A stretch of DNA of 64,000 bases from Eutreptiella sp. 'Long Island Sound 2002' (GCA_964036045.1 OZ038383.1:39372294-39436293); one strand, 5' to 3'. Counted from the stretch's first letter, positions 1-11,430 are shown. The notes: generated by a model not told the origin, from the sequence alone. Program-made: numbers and translations.

Positions 1-2000
1 GGCGTTGTATATACGCAATCCAGGTCATGGCAAGGGCACCCACAGGGAAGCCGGAAGCGTTGAGGGCACCAAAACGTAGCCCACTGTTCGTGCAACTCTG
101 GCGTCACCACTACGCGCCTTTCAAGGCACTCCATCAATTACATTTGTGGTGGCATGGAAAGATTCCGAGGAGAGCTATCCACCCCTCCCTTCCGTCTGAA
201 CACCGCCAATCCTGTGGATGCACAAATTCTACATCAACCAACAAAAGGGCGCAAAGCCTCCCTCCCCACCAGGCGCCTGGCAACATGAAGCGACCGTAAA
301 AGGAGATGCCGAGCTAAGCCCGGGACCATAAGACGAACAAACCGTTCATCTCCCCGCCCCCATACTTTGGCCATCTACATGCACGAACCCGTCCGCACAC
401 GTCGGCACCATAATGAGTGACACGCCACACGAACCACAGGCACTTCCCTACTTACGGAACTACCAACTATCGCACCTGGCGCCACAGCTATGTCTACGCC
501 ACAACGATGCACATGTACATAGCGTATACACATTCACAGTCGCAAACAGTTCTAGAGCTGACCATAGCAAAACATCGGGGAACTCACAACATCGAGCCAC
601 AGAATCCTCTCCGCCATGGGCATAGGTCCCCCCATCCAAGTTGAATACGTCGCAGGGAACAACGGAAACACCTACCCTCGCGTGGCAATCGGCGATGGAA
701 AACACACATTCCCCACAATATGAAGCCGTGCAAACAAGTGCGCGTCAAACGCCACAACACTATGACCACCCTACCTGTTTTGGAAAACCCACCACTCCGA
801 CGTGGGCACATGTGCACACGCCGCACCACCACATGACCACAACGGTGCATCTCCCGTGCCCCCGGTGTGGCATCGCCGACTTTGCGTTTTTCAAATGCAC
901 CCCTTGCCACTACTTTGCCATAAACGAAACTAATTTCTCCAACATTGCACGGAGACTCTACAACGACTCCGACCCCGATCCCCTTTGCCCAAGGCGAGGC
1001 ATGTGGCAACAGGATGTCGCAGAAGAGGGAGCTACGGATCGAAACGTTGGGCCCAACGCCACAAGCGAGTTCCCAACGAACGCCATGCACACAACGAGGA
1101 ACATCCACCTCACATAACCCACACGAGCCACATCATAAATGACACAATGACATACAACACCCACCGAAGGCTGAAAACCCGCACACGGTGCCGGCTCACT
1201 TAATGCCTCCAACCCACAAACAACCGTCTCTGACGGGTTATGCCCCAAGCCCTGATCAAGCCCCCGACAAAGCGACCACGCACATTGCTACACTATCATG
1301 CACAATGTACGGGGGACTTTTGCACTAGTGCCAACCGGTCAAGACCGCACAACTGCCCGCAGATGTAACATCCACAATGCCGAATAATGACCCCACCCCC
1401 TCCATTCTGTGCTCCCTCCCCCCAAGCAAGGCACGAAGGCATTACGCGACGGACCTCGCGCATGTGCACCCGCCCCTACCCTAGAAGATTGCAGCAGGCC
1501 CATGACCCCACCGATAACAGTGACACAGAGTGCAACTCAACCCCCCAACCAGGATGCTAGTCAACCCCGGGGGGACAAACCACTGTCCGAGCTTTTTGGG
1601 GTAGTGATATGATCCGATTTCGCCCGCGTGTTTACCCCCCCCCCCCCCCTCCCCTGCGCGTTACACGCCCCTGGACGTTACGACGCACGCTAGTAGCCAA
1701 TATAGACAAACACAGTACGAACCCTCCGAGGCAGCGGAACGGACGGCAGCTATAGAGACTCCCCCAGTGCACATGCACATGCAACGCCAAACACTCCCAA
1801 CATGGTCAGAGGATTGTCTCATATGCATGGGCCATTTTGCATTGCTGGTGTTACCTTGTCACCTACGTCCCACACCATGCCGTAACCGCACATATGACCC
1901 CCGCCTAATTGGATACCCCATGTGCAGGGCTCCCATGATAGAGGGGATTGACACTGTCCCGCCAACCGGGATAGTGTTGCTCCCGTTTGTCAGGGTAGCC
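1..2000. other. A+C-rich stretch, no secure gene
   Basis: The + strand is strikingly rich in A and C and poor in G and T, a bias that continues to about 8.7 kb. Frames on both strands are short and look like shadows of composition. The only item worth separate mention is the frame at 641-1117. A C homopolymer of about 15 lies near 1633-1648. This stretch may be the 5' part of the decayed retroelement whose reverse transcriptase is recognisable near 6 kb, but no endonuclease or gag-like motif could be seen. Confidence 0.4.
641..1117 (+). CDS. Possible zinc-ribbon-like ORF in the A/C-rich stretch
   Basis: A 158-residue frame. Residues about 73-89 read CPRCGIADFAFFKCTPC, a C-x2-C...C-x2-C arrangement such as binds zinc in ribbon or knuckle folds. 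The rest is rich in Thr, His and Pro, as expected from the base composition. A longer frame runs antisense (584-1108), so coding on this strand is not certain. If real, the zinc motif would suit a nucleic-acid-binding protein of a retroelement, but this is inference from position upstream of the LINE remains. I do not recognise a family. Confidence 0.18.
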   Translation: MNTSQGTTETPTLAWQSAMENTHSPQYEAVQTSARQTPQHYDHPTCFGKPTTPTWAHVHTPHHHMTTTVHLPCPRCGIADFAFFKCTPCHYFAINETNFSNIARRLYNDSDPDPLCPRRGMWQQDVAEEGATDRNVGPNATSEFPTNAMHTTRNIHLT

Positions 2001-2009
2001 TTGCACATG

Positions 2010-2348
2010 AGGTATCCAAGTAGGCCTCCCAGAACTTGCCATAGCATTCTAGTCTGGAGTACCATGTGCAATATTGCGGGCATGGCGGTATGGGTGGCTC
2101 CTTTGTGTCGGTATGCCAGAGGAGGCGTTGGTTGAGGAGTTGCACATAGACACTCGTGTAGGTTGGGTCGTCCCTGCTTCCCGGGGACGACACAACCTAC
2201 ACAAGTGTCTACGTCCCACTCCTCAAGCAACGCCTCCTCTCGCATACTGACACAAGCAAGTGCCCATACCACCACACGTGAAATACAACACATGGCACTC
2301 TAGACTGGAATCCTCATGCGAGTCGTGGCAGGCCTAGGTAAGAACAGA
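2010..2348. repeat. Large imperfect palindrome (foldback)
   Basis: The sequence left of about 2179 is matched by its reverse complement to the right. The inner ~65 bases of each arm are nearly perfect, for example GAGGAGGCGTTGGTTGAGGA against TCCTCAAGCAACGCCTCCTC. Similarity continues outward with small indels through shared blocks such as AGTCTGGAGTACCATGTG / CACATGGCACTCTAGACT to arms of roughly 170 bases. The loop is only a few bases (TTCC). This is typical of a foldback or MITE-like element, or an inverted duplication. No protein frame inside is convincing. Confidence 0.75.
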
Positions 2349-3498
2349 CTTACCAGGCTACTAGTCAGCACGCCACAGGCTCCACAACTTAACGGGCACA
2401 ATGGAGAGGTACAACGTGGCGATCCTCCTACCCTGTTGGCTACACGTTTTGTCCCATAGTTTGCACCAAGACGGTGCAGTCAGTGTAGGGAATTGTACGG
2501 TCCGTCCGGTCTCTGGATTTCTGTTCGAAGGACTTTCTCAAGGTAAATGCGATATATTCATTTTTGGCTCCTTGGGAGCCGGGCCCGCTGTTGGGCTCCA
2601 CGTGGCCGTCTTTTTGTAGGGTCGGGGATCCACTGCCGCGTTTTCGGGGGTGGTGGCTGCGCTACTACACACACTCTCCGTGTATCGTGGGCATGCGATG
2701 GTTGTGGAAAATGGTTGGCTGTTGTTGTGGGGTGGGGACGGTGGGCTGGGATTCATATGTGTCCAAGTCCCATGTCACCGGGGGGTTGTTATTGGTTGGT
2801 GCCAATGCCGATGTCCACTTTGCATGAACGTCTTGTCTCTTCACTATGCCTCGCCGGCACCAGAAATGAACTCCATAGCCTACCTATTCTAGGAACCCAA
2901 CGGGAAAACCCAACCATACATGCCCATTGCATCAGTGCCCAGAGAAAACGGACTCACGGACTCACATGTGCGACTCTCAACAACAAACAATTAGCGACGC
3001 AACCATACCAGAAGTACAAGCTAGCTTCACCATTTTGTTGACCAAAAACTAGAACCAAATGGTCACCGCGAACCACATCCCTCAGCGGAGACCACCATGG
3101 AACTCCGGATAAGGAATCTCCCCTCCTTCAGGACCAGCGAGTCGAACAACCCCTCCGCGCCTTCCACGAGGCTCTTGCACGGGAAATACTGATTGCCTAT
3201 AAAGCACATAGGTAGGACCACATGGTGCTCCAAACCTATTGCATAGGGAACGATTGCGGAAATGGTCCCCATACGTCCGAGCAGCGTACCAATTTGACCA
3301 ATTACGCGTGAAAAAATGGTCCATGGAACACAACCAACTAAGCAACCACTTCCAACCGAGGCCCAGTGTAGTGCTGCACTCAGACAACGCCACCAAGCAA
3401 GCACACATATCAACCAAGGGCGCACCCATACACCCGGGACTATAAGACTGCAATGACGTACTGCAACCCGAACCCGCAAAACCCATTGTGGGGATCGA
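2349..3498. other. No recognisable gene
   Basis: Composition shifts to G/T-rich between about 2400 and 2840, then back to A/C-rich. Frames such as 2401-2619, 2547-3041 and antisense 3063-3704 overlap each other without a recognisable motif. I see no gene I can support. Confidence 0.35.
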
Positions 3499-4476
3499 AT
3501 GACTCTCGGAAACTTCGCTCTGTACCCATGGCGCGTTCGGACATCAATCGGACGTGGCATCCACCGTAGACAATCCGGACCTGTCAAACACCTTCCACTG
3601 GAAATGCACCTCCGAGCACACAAACGGCGCGGCTCTCTCCCATGGAGGCTGCAAATCCCCATGCATCTCCTGCCACAATTTACAGAAATTCTCCAAACAA
3701 TCAAACAAGAGGCACAAAATGCTCGGAGCCCGGGGCCATACGAGCTGATGGAGACTTACTACGAGGGCCTCTACGTACTCTTCCAACACTACAAAGAGCA
3801 CAAAGAAGCTAGGATTTCCTTCGCCTAGGACATCGAACGCGACATCTACAAAGAACAACCCGAGCTAGGAAGGAGCATTGTGTCCTTCCTCCACGGCTAC
3901 CATCCGGTCCAGACTCATAGCCCCCTATTCCAATTCTCACCATATGCGGATCGACAGTCCTTTGAAAAGCTACTGGGGAGTAGGAAGTCCTACAAGTTGT
4001 TGCACATCATGACAAAGAGCATACTGGCTCCTAGGAACTCGACTCGGTCGGCCACCCGATCTAGGGACATGAAGTGTCCAGCCAATCTTTTACGACACGA
4101 CACGCTAACGATATTGATAGGATGGACACAAAGCGCACGAGAAGACACGGCCCGTGTGGTGTCAAATCTCTTCTGTCCCTGGTCCGCTTGGCGAAGCAAG
4201 CCACGCAAGTGCAGCGATGCGGGGTGCACCAATGCCTTTGTGAGGTACCAACACGCGACGGCGTTCGCCCTAAGAGCAGGGCCGTCTGTAGGTGTGGCAC
4301 CAGGGGAATGCATACGCCGGAGTCTAGGGGACTATACATTAATCCATCATGCTTCAAGCCGCATCGACCAAATGCTGAAGTTAAAGATGCCCCACGAACT
4401 TGCGGAAGACGCTCCCTTCCGCGGGCGCATGCAAGCAGAAAAGCATCTAGGGGCCGACATCAGCTTGCCTAAATGA
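3499..4476 (+). pseudogene. LINE-associated reading frame with an in-frame stop
   Basis: One frame runs from about 3499 to 4476 and is interrupted once, by TAG at 3826-3828. The part after the stop (from 3880) gives 198 residues containing an amphipathic segment (SIVSFLHGYHPVQTHS, then FEKLLGSRKSYKLLHIMTKS) and a Cys/Arg-rich part. It lies on the same strand and about 1.4 kb upstream of the reverse-transcriptase block, so it is probably the region between endonuclease and polymerase of the same element. I could not see apurinic-endonuclease catalytic motifs, so the assignment rests on position. The single stop and lack of a start suggest decay. Confidence 0.3.
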
Positions 4477-4721
4477 TCCACAAAATAAACACCGAAAAAG
4501 AGCTACACGCGGAGCAAGACCCCGTGGATATCCGCGAGTGGGACACCGCAATCCGCGCGGCCTTGGACGGGGACATTGGTGTTGAAGCCTCCCCTATGGT
4601 GCCTGCGGCGCCAGCCGACACACCGGCACCAAACAAAGAAAAGCCACGGACCAGCACCCGCAAACGCCGACAGCGTGGCCACCACCTGCATATCCCATCA
4701 CCCAAACGCCAAAGGACATGA
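4473..4721 (+). CDS. Small ORF with acidic front and basic tail, ATGA-overlapped
   Basis: An 82-residue frame whose ATG overlaps the stop of the preceding frame (ATGA at 4473-4476). The first half is acidic (KELHAEQDPVDIREWDTAIR), the middle is Ala/Pro-rich and the end is strongly basic (TSTRKRRQRGHH, then SPKRQRT), like a nuclear-localisation or nucleic-acid-binding tail. The overlap could reflect reinitiation, as in some two-ORF retroelements, or could be chance. No family recognised. Confidence 0.25.
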   Translation: MIHKINTEKELHAEQDPVDIREWDTAIRAALDGDIGVEASPMVPAAPADTPAPNKEKPRTSTRKRRQRGHHLHIPSPKRQRT

Positions 4722-5816
4722 CTGCACACCACCAAGACCCCAGAAACAGTGGTGCCACCTACTAAGAAGAAGAAACCCGACCCCACAATTGTGGAACGGT
4801 CTCAGAAACTGCAGACCAACAAACACTTTGTTTTCGTGGTGGGGGACTCGAGGGGAAAAGACTGAGGCAAGTGGGTGCAGACAAAAACCCCAAGTGTAGG
4901 AGGAAAAATAGGCCACTCACCACTCCTTTCCCTAATGCTCGCAATCCGCGTACTATTGCTAGTAACTGAAACGTCACTACCCGTTGAAGGGTGGCTCCTA
5001 CTACCATCCAAGATAGGCGAATCTGATGGGGCGACGTCCACCGACAGGGAAGAAAAGGCCACACCCACTTGTGCCCCATACACCAACTAGTCCGTGGATA
5101 TGGCTGCTCCTATTCCTGCTCTAGACCAGGGTAGTTTGCACTGTAGCAACGCATGATACCTCTACACCAGTTGTCCGCAGGGGCCTCTTCAAAACATACA
5201 TAGGGGGCCACGCCACGCGCGGATACACCGCGCGTCATAACACTTGCCGGATGCTCATCTGCCAGAATGTACAACCGAGTCATTGGCAACCCAGGATCTA
5301 TTGACGCACCAACAATACATGCGCCATCCGGGGGCCCATGTCCCCCTGCAGGATGTAGAGGAATGCACCACACAACTCATGTCAAATACACAACGAGATA
5401 TGTAGAACCTCCAGCAAGGAACCCAACACAACGAGAGAGACATGCGAACGGCGACGTGGAAAGTGGAGAGTGCACAACGCTTACTCACCCCACAATGTTG
5501 GGCCAACATACAACATCTCACAAAGGACGGCTGCATCGACCTCTATGGCATCTAGGAGTACAACCCCGCGTTTCCCTTACCCGAGTGGTGCCCAGTGCCG
5601 TGAACAACGACTACAAATGCTACGCCTCACCAGGACAGGGGCCCCGAGTGGTTTTTTTGGCCAAAAACACGGTGCCAACATATCCCCGAGTTTGTATATT
5701 CCCCGCGGCGCTTGGCCGTCGCCCTTAGCCTACAAATTCCCCACGGGACCTAACACACCATAGTCCGTGTTTAGCCCAAGTGCACCACACATTGCAAAGC
5801 AAACGTAGACCACTTC
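4722..5816. other. Degenerate interval upstream of the reverse-transcriptase block
   Basis: This is where the N-terminal fingers and first catalytic block of the reverse transcriptase should lie if the element were intact. Overlapping frames on both strands (for example + 5267-5728) show no readable motif. It is either badly frameshifted or not element sequence. Confidence 0.3.
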
Positions 5817-6218
5817 ATGCCTTCGACATCTGTGTCGTGTACGATGGTTACCCACATCATGCGGGAGTCCGGAGCGACGGATGCTATCGTATGTTTGCCA
5901 AGGGAGGTGTACAACCACACCCCCGCGATACCCAACATACCCGGCCGCAAGTTGCGCATACGCCCAAAACGAGGTATGAAATGGGGTTGCACCGTCTCAC
6001 CCACAGTATTCCTCCTATACTATGACGTCCTCATGCGCGAGACCCTATCCCGCCACCCTGGCACACACCTACAAGTGTCCGAGGAAACCATTGCGCCGAC
6101 GGCAATTGACAAGACAACCCTCCTCAGCACACTCAACCATCCACACCACGTGGCCCACCGCATGGGTTTTCGCTTCAAAGCCGACAAAACGGAGACATAT
6201 CACTGGGTTCGCAACTAA
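5817..6218 (+). pseudogene. Non-LTR retrotransposon reverse-transcriptase fragment
   Basis: The 133-residue frame carries RGMKWGCTVSPTVFLLYYD at about residues 70-88. This matches the reverse-transcriptase block usually written G-x-x-Q-G-x-P-L-S-P-x-L-F-x-L-Y-x-D, with Q to W and P to T changes. About 25 residues on, TAIDKTTLLSTL sits where the catalytic x-x-D-D box is expected; its second Asp is Lys. Next comes HRMGFRFKADKTETYHW, matching the following block with its conserved Lys-Thr-Glu and Trp. In the family this enzyme performs target-primed reverse transcription of the element's RNA. The lost Asp and the short frame show an inactive relic. The RNase H motif 0.75 kb downstream on the same strand supports a LINE carrying RNase H. 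Confidence 0.65.
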
Positions 6219-6899
6219 GAATCGGGGCCAGTGCCCCAGCAAGACGATAAGTCACGATACGAACCCTTGGCCTAACCTCTCTGGGACACGTGCAAGCGCC
6301 CTTGTCGCATGAGTTGGGGCTTGGGAGTTTGTTACTCGCAAACTTTACCACGACATGGTTCGATACAAGACGCAACCCTCAAACGGCTCCGAGAAAGTCA
6401 CCATCAAAAACGCCGCACACCCCGCGCTAGAGCCACATGGGTTTGTTTTAGGGGGGAGACAACACATGACCTAGTGGAACGACATCCTACTCTCGTACCT
6501 CTGGGTTGCTCCCGGAGTATAAACCGCATGACCCGACACCGACGGGGGCGTTGGCCTAAAATGGGCGTGGGGTTCCTTCATCACACGATGGGTCACCCTA
6601 GGCCAGAGCGAAACGTGCAAAACAAGGCGGACCGAACGACAACTCGGGGCCATGCAATAGAATCACCTACACACTGTATGTGCCCTCGGGGGCTCCGCAG
6701 GCCAAGACATTTCCCGTCCTAAAATACACCGGCTGCCGGAGGACGGACTATGTGACTCAGAGAGCTTGGAGGAAGACCCGGAGCTCCAAACTAGCAGGAT
6801 GCAGGTAGCCACTAGCTGTCCTATCACAATTTGACACGGCCCTACGAACGGACCCTAGAAGACACACACCAAGTAACCTTTGCCCCCCCCCCCCCCCGC

Positions 6900-7110
6900 A
6901 CAGACAAACCATCCCGGCCGTCCCTTCAGACGACACGGGCGAAGCCACATCGGGCCGTTGGTACACTGACGGCTCCAAACGCCACGGCAGAGTTGGCGGA
7001 GGCATCAACAACGAGGGTTTTTGGGGCGGCCGACCGGGGACGCTGACGACAGCGGCCTCCCACCTAGCACCACCCGCGGTAGAATTCATCCTTGGACAAC
7101 CAAGGACTGT
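6900..7110 (+). pseudogene. RNase H domain remnant of the same retroelement
   Basis: From 6952 the + strand reads RWYTDGSKRHGRVGGGI. Y-T-D-G-S is the first catalytic block of ribonuclease H as found in I-clade LINEs and LTR elements; the Asp binds metal. The frame stays open for about 60 residues and I do not see the second and third acidic blocks. RNase H degrades the RNA strand of the RNA/DNA hybrid during retrotransposition. A C homopolymer of about 15 at 6884-6898 lies just upstream and could account for the frame change from the reverse-transcriptase block. Confidence 0.6.
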
Positions 7111-7415
7111 TTCTGGCCACACCGGTACCCCGGAAGGGCGTGGTCGCCCCCAGACACCGCAAACTACATAACACAAGCACCTACCAAGCCTATCTGCACA
7201 TATAGGGAAACATTGACCGAGACACTCTAGCTAACATGGGGGACAAGGTGGCCATGAACTCCCACCACCCCATGCGCACGTCTTTGTGGTCCACAAAGAA
7301 ATGGTGCCCACCGCTGTCAAATCATGGATCATGCAACTCCGACGCAAGAGCGGAAGACATACATTTGGTAATTTGGATCCCATTTAAACAACGCTGACGA
7401 AGCGCATGGCTCCTC

Positions 7416-7853
7416 TTGTTGTGGGGACAAGTGCGCCAGTGGCGAAAGGCCGCATGCTTGCACTGCATCCCCGCACTGTGCGCCTCTTGCGGCCAACGAC
7501 ACAGGGCGTTGGTGGAAATACCCCTGGCCCTTGGTGACACATGGTTAACCTTGTGGAAGGAATGGGTGGTGCGGTGGAAGGAATGGGGCCAATACGCCTG
7601 GTCCGAGCTACGCATTGCGTTGCACCACGAAAAATGGTTGTGCGCACATGTACTCATCTGGCTTTCGTTGATTGACACCATCCACCACCATCCGCTGCAT
7701 GGCGGGCCTATTCCAATTTTTTTCAGCGCACAGAAACGAAAACAGACCAACGAACATGACCAACCCGTTAGTGACGTCGATACCTGGCTGCAAGAGGCAC
7801 AGCAAGCCAACAATGAGGGCGCATTCCGTTTGTTCACACGCACCATCCTATAG
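7416..7853 (+). CDS. Hypothetical ORF downstream of the RNase H remnant
   Basis: An uninterrupted 145-residue frame, rich in Trp and His in its first two-thirds (LTLWKEWVVRWKEWGQYAW; HHEKWLCAHVLIWLSLIDTI), then polar (QKRKQTNEHDQPVSDVDTWL). C-x2-C-like spacing (CLHCIPALCASCG) occurs near residues 19-31. It lies about 0.3 kb after the RNase H remnant in the same direction and may be the C-terminal region of the same element. No family assignment; an antisense frame of 174 residues also exists. Confidence 0.3.
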   Translation: MLWGQVRQWRKAACLHCIPALCASCGQRHRALVEIPLALGDTWLTLWKEWVVRWKEWGQYAWSELRIALHHEKWLCAHVLIWLSLIDTIHHHPLHGGPIPIFFSAQKRKQTNEHDQPVSDVDTWLQEAQQANNEGAFRLFTRTIL

Positions 7854-8820
7854 GAACCGGCATTGCGGCACCCTCACATAAAAAAACGAGGAACCTCAAT
7901 GTACTTAATGTACTCTAGGTAGCCCTCCTCTCCAACATGAAAGACCTCGCCACTAGGCATATGTGCATAGTGACGCACTCTTACCACTACACGTGCTCTT
8001 CTGCTCACGCCATGAGGCACATGATACATCTCATATCACTGTCTCACAATGCCCTCGTGGCAAAGCGGGCTTACTATGCGCTCCTCCCTTTACACTTGCC
8101 CCACTACATCCTTTAAGCCCACATAAACTGCTGCCTACCACAGCGCACCGCAATCGCGAATGAGGCGGAATATGCAACCACACACGCAGTCCAAACACTC
8201 TACTCTGAGAGTGCAGTCGCCGCTGCCCTTACCTGATGATGCTGTGCGCACTGCCTGCGACCGGAGAAACTAGCTGACTTGTGACACCACTACACCCAAC
8301 AGCTACTGCACCATGGCTACCCCGGGGCACACCGCCATCGCCCCAAGCAATACGCATACTACCCCCTTCAAGGACTCAACAACAATGAGACACGACAGAT
8401 AGGCTCGTAACTCTTTTTGCACCGCAAACGGCTAACATATGATTGGGACCCAGCCTTTTGGGAGATACCCCTGAACCCTTTGCCTACGCGACGCAAGGGT
8501 CACCAGGACCCCAACGAGTGGGATGGTCCACATAGCGTAACTAGGCCAACATTCCGTTCGCAGCCATCATAATCAGGCCGTAGCATTTGACCGCACTACA
8601 GACCACGGAAAGCTACTCTACAATGCGCCCAACTGGCTCACGTGTACCATGAGGCCACACAACTCCCAACTTGCGGCAGAACCGCCAGTCTGTATACAAG
8701 GACCCATGAGAGATACAACGATGACACAGAGAATAGGGGAAACCATAGGGGACCAATCATAAGCTCAATCCCTTATGCAAACTCAGGCAGCGCCGAAATT
8801 TGTACATCGATGAACCTGCC
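7854..8820. other. No recognisable gene; end of the A/C-rich zone
   Basis: Only short broken frames. The + strand near 8310-8400 reads as HHGYPGAHRHRPKQYAYYP in one frame, but no domain can be claimed. The A/C strand bias fades near 8.7 kb, probably the end of the retroelement remains. Confidence 0.35.
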
Positions 8821-8829
8821 CTATGGGCC

Positions 8830-9110
8830 TTGGCACTCTTAGGTTTGGCCAATTCGATAGAAAAAAGTTTTTGCCGGGTTCTTTCGGGGAAAGCAAACGG
8901 TATTGGAAGGGCCGAGGCTGTCCATACCTCACTTTCCATTGCATGTTGGTTGGTGTTTTGTTGTATGGTGCGAGGGGTGTTACACTCGCGACTCCCCATC
9001 AAACACCCCATTGTCTGGAATGCACCACTATGTGATAGCTACAGTTCAGTTGGCAATTGTAATGCCGCGGCGGGGAAGGGGGGGGGGGGGCAAGCAGTGT
9101 GAGCGGCACT
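8830..9110 (+). repeat. Dispersed repeat R1, solo partial copy
   Basis: Shares with 16390-16690 and 17400-17545 an ordered set of blocks: a GGGTTCTTTCGGGGAAAGCAA-like block, TTTCCATTGCATGTTGGTTG, GTTGTATGGTGCGAGGGGTGT, CACTCGCGACTCCCCATCAAACACCCCATTG-like sequence, and CAATTGTAATGCCGCG followed by a G homopolymer. It corresponds to the right-hand third of the 1.06-kb tandem unit at 15.6-17.8 kb, about 7 kb away. Confidence 0.75.
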
Positions 9111-9798
9111 AAAACTTAGGTTGCCCTATTGGTGGGTAGACATGACAGCCAAAACGCACAATTTGTGCCAATCCCAACGTCTCTTTTTCACCCCCCAAAA
9201 AAAGCGTACCGCTTTTTCATCAAAATAGACCCAGATTTTTAATATGTGCCCTCCAAAAGATACCTCTTCCTCCTCCAAGAGGTGAACACATCCACCCCCA
9301 TGTATGGACTTTAATTCTTGGTATTGGAAATTTTTGTGCACTACAGCTCCCAAAAATGTGAAATAATTTTTTGGTTGGTCGTGGTGTATTTGTCTGCAGT
9401 CGTGTCCTTAGGTACTGTCGGTTTGCAACCGCAGACGTCACACCTTGCTTCACCCTTGCGTTGTACATCATTACACCACAAAGTCCTCATGGACACACGT
9501 ATGCAACGTACATTGCCCAATTACTCGCCAACATGCGAAAATGTGGCTTTGAAATTGGACTTCTGCTGGTTATGCACTTTGCACAGCACAAAAATTTGAA
9601 AATCTGTTTTTCCACGAGATTACACGACTATTGCTTCTCTTGGGCCTGTGGACATTTCAATGGCTGTTGTACAAGGTATCTTGGACAGTTGCTGCGCTCT
9701 GGATAATGGGGATGCAAATGGTTGATAGATTCGGTTGGTTGCATCATACTGGGGTTGAGGACTGAACCATGAGGATTGGATGATGCCCTCTCCGTTGT
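9111..9798. other. No recognisable gene
   Basis: AT-richer sequence with overlapping short frames on both strands (+ 9318-9599, + 9371-9706, - 9220-9471). No motif, repeat or RNA structure could be supported. Confidence 0.35.
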
Positions 9799-10589
9799 GT
9801 GGACTCATACCTTTGCTGCTTGCTAATAGGGATCTTCTTCAAGGATGCTGCACCCTTCCAGCAGTTCCTCAAATCCAAACTATATGCTATACAGGAGGAT
9901 GTATATGATGTTGTAGGGAGGGATAAGGGTGTCGACGAGTTCTGTCAATTTTTGTTAGATCCTAGGTACGACTACCCAGGTAGGACGTCCATTGCGGATT
10001 ACATCCAAGAGAGGGACACGCGTACCGTTAACACCGTACCTGATCTCTGGTACTGTGTTGCTGAGCAGGAGTGTTTTAACATTTGGGCCGTGTTACACAA
10101 AAGATATTGTCCTTGCGCAAAGAGTCAAACAAACGTCCATGCGAAGAGTCGGAAGCAACATAGGTGTCTTGTGCACACGAGTCAATGTTCTTACCATGTT
10201 CCTTCGTTTGCCGTTCAAGGTTAGACCGGTGTTACTGTGTTTTGGAATGCTTTGCAGGGAGTACAAGCTGTTCTCTGGTTTGATAAGGTTTTTCTACGCA
10301 ATTTTAGAACCATGCTTGGAAATGAGATCCGGTTCCTTAACTGTATATCTGCTACTGCCTTATTGTTGGATAGACGAATGGATGCCTTGCCTTCTTTTCC
10401 TAGTTTGGATATATTGCGTCACAGGATAGGCTATGCTGCAACTCCGTTGGTACACAGCCATGAGATTTTCATTGACGGAGTGCAGTCGTTGATGTAAGAT
10501 GATGTTCGCCTTAAATATGTACGTTGTCCCTTGGACATACGGCGCACCAATGTCACCAGCCCTGCTTGGTGCCCTTTCTTCCTTACCGA

Positions 10590-10848
10590 CTACCTAGATT
10601 GCAACACTAGGTATAGCAAACAATCGCTGTCATCAAGCACATGGCGGGGATGGGAATCAAACATGGCATTCTCGGGGCGTCCATTACTCAATCCATCAGT
10701 AACCTCATAAGTGTCCATTGCATGCCGTTGCTCTATCTTGATGAGACAATAGTACTCCAGGGCGCAAAGGGCGTCGATTTTCTCTGAAATGCGCCGGTTA
10801 AAAATTGTGGAAAGTTGGTAGGATGAAAGTACATGGAAAGTCCTCTAG
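10590..10848 (-). CDS. Possible coding fragment inside the insertion
   Basis: The minus strand has a stop-free run of about 85 residues without an ATG at its start. It includes IFNRRISEKIDALCALEYYC, IEQRHAMDTYEVTD and RPENAMFDSHPRHVLDDSD. The composition is balanced and protein-like, unlike the neighbouring frames, which suggests a captured exon or a fragment of another element. No family recognised. Its last bases overlap ORF1-A sequence, so its true end is probably nearer 10600. Confidence 0.25.
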
Positions 10849-11430
10849 ATCGACCCCTTAACATGCTTTGTAACCGCAATGGTTCAAGAGAATTTCTCCA
10901 CACACGCCACGGAAAGCGTCGGAAAACACGCGCGCCTGCTACTCTCAACGGCGTTTTCCGGAGAGATTAGAGATCAAGTGAAATTACCGCATTTAACTGA
11001 AATTCGGGTACCCGGATCAAACTACCGAAATTCTTGATTAGCCCGTAAGATTAGGAACGACCGATGACGCCGATCGTCACACGCCTGCTGAGCGATATTA
11101 CACCTGCTGAACAGTGACATTGGAAGTGAACTCCTCATGGATGGATGGAGCACTCCTTCCTTGTGCAAGACATACCATAAGTCTGGCCCAAGACGAGAAA
11201 AACAAGGGGAAAGGCACAACGAGCATAGAATTGGGGTCAAGGGGTAGTCTGACACCAATCACTCACCTTCGCAGCTCAGTGCACCTCAGTGAAGCGGGAC
11301 AAACCACCAGGTGGTGGCACACGCAAAACATACAAAGAGATGGGCCGGTGTGTGTAAAATTATCCTAAACGGCCATTTGTGTAAGCCACCCGACACCTTG
11401 TCTCTATTACACACGGACTTCAAGAGGTGC
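10600..11430. mobile_element. Insertion splitting ORF1 of module copy A
   Basis: In copy B about 410 bases separate the W-F-D box from the ENIHYR box; here about 1200 do. Protein similarity holds up to PFFLTDYLD (about 10595) and resumes at VDENIHCR (about 11460), so roughly 0.83 kb is extra. I did not find convincing terminal inverted repeats or a target duplication, so the nature of the insert is open. A short inverted pair, GAAATTCGGGTACCC / ACCGAAATTC, lies near 11000-11035. Confidence 0.5.

Noticed and set aside
584-1108. 174-residue antisense ORF.
   Set aside because: Val/Gly/Arg-rich composition is what the reverse strand of A/C-rich DNA gives by chance; no motif.
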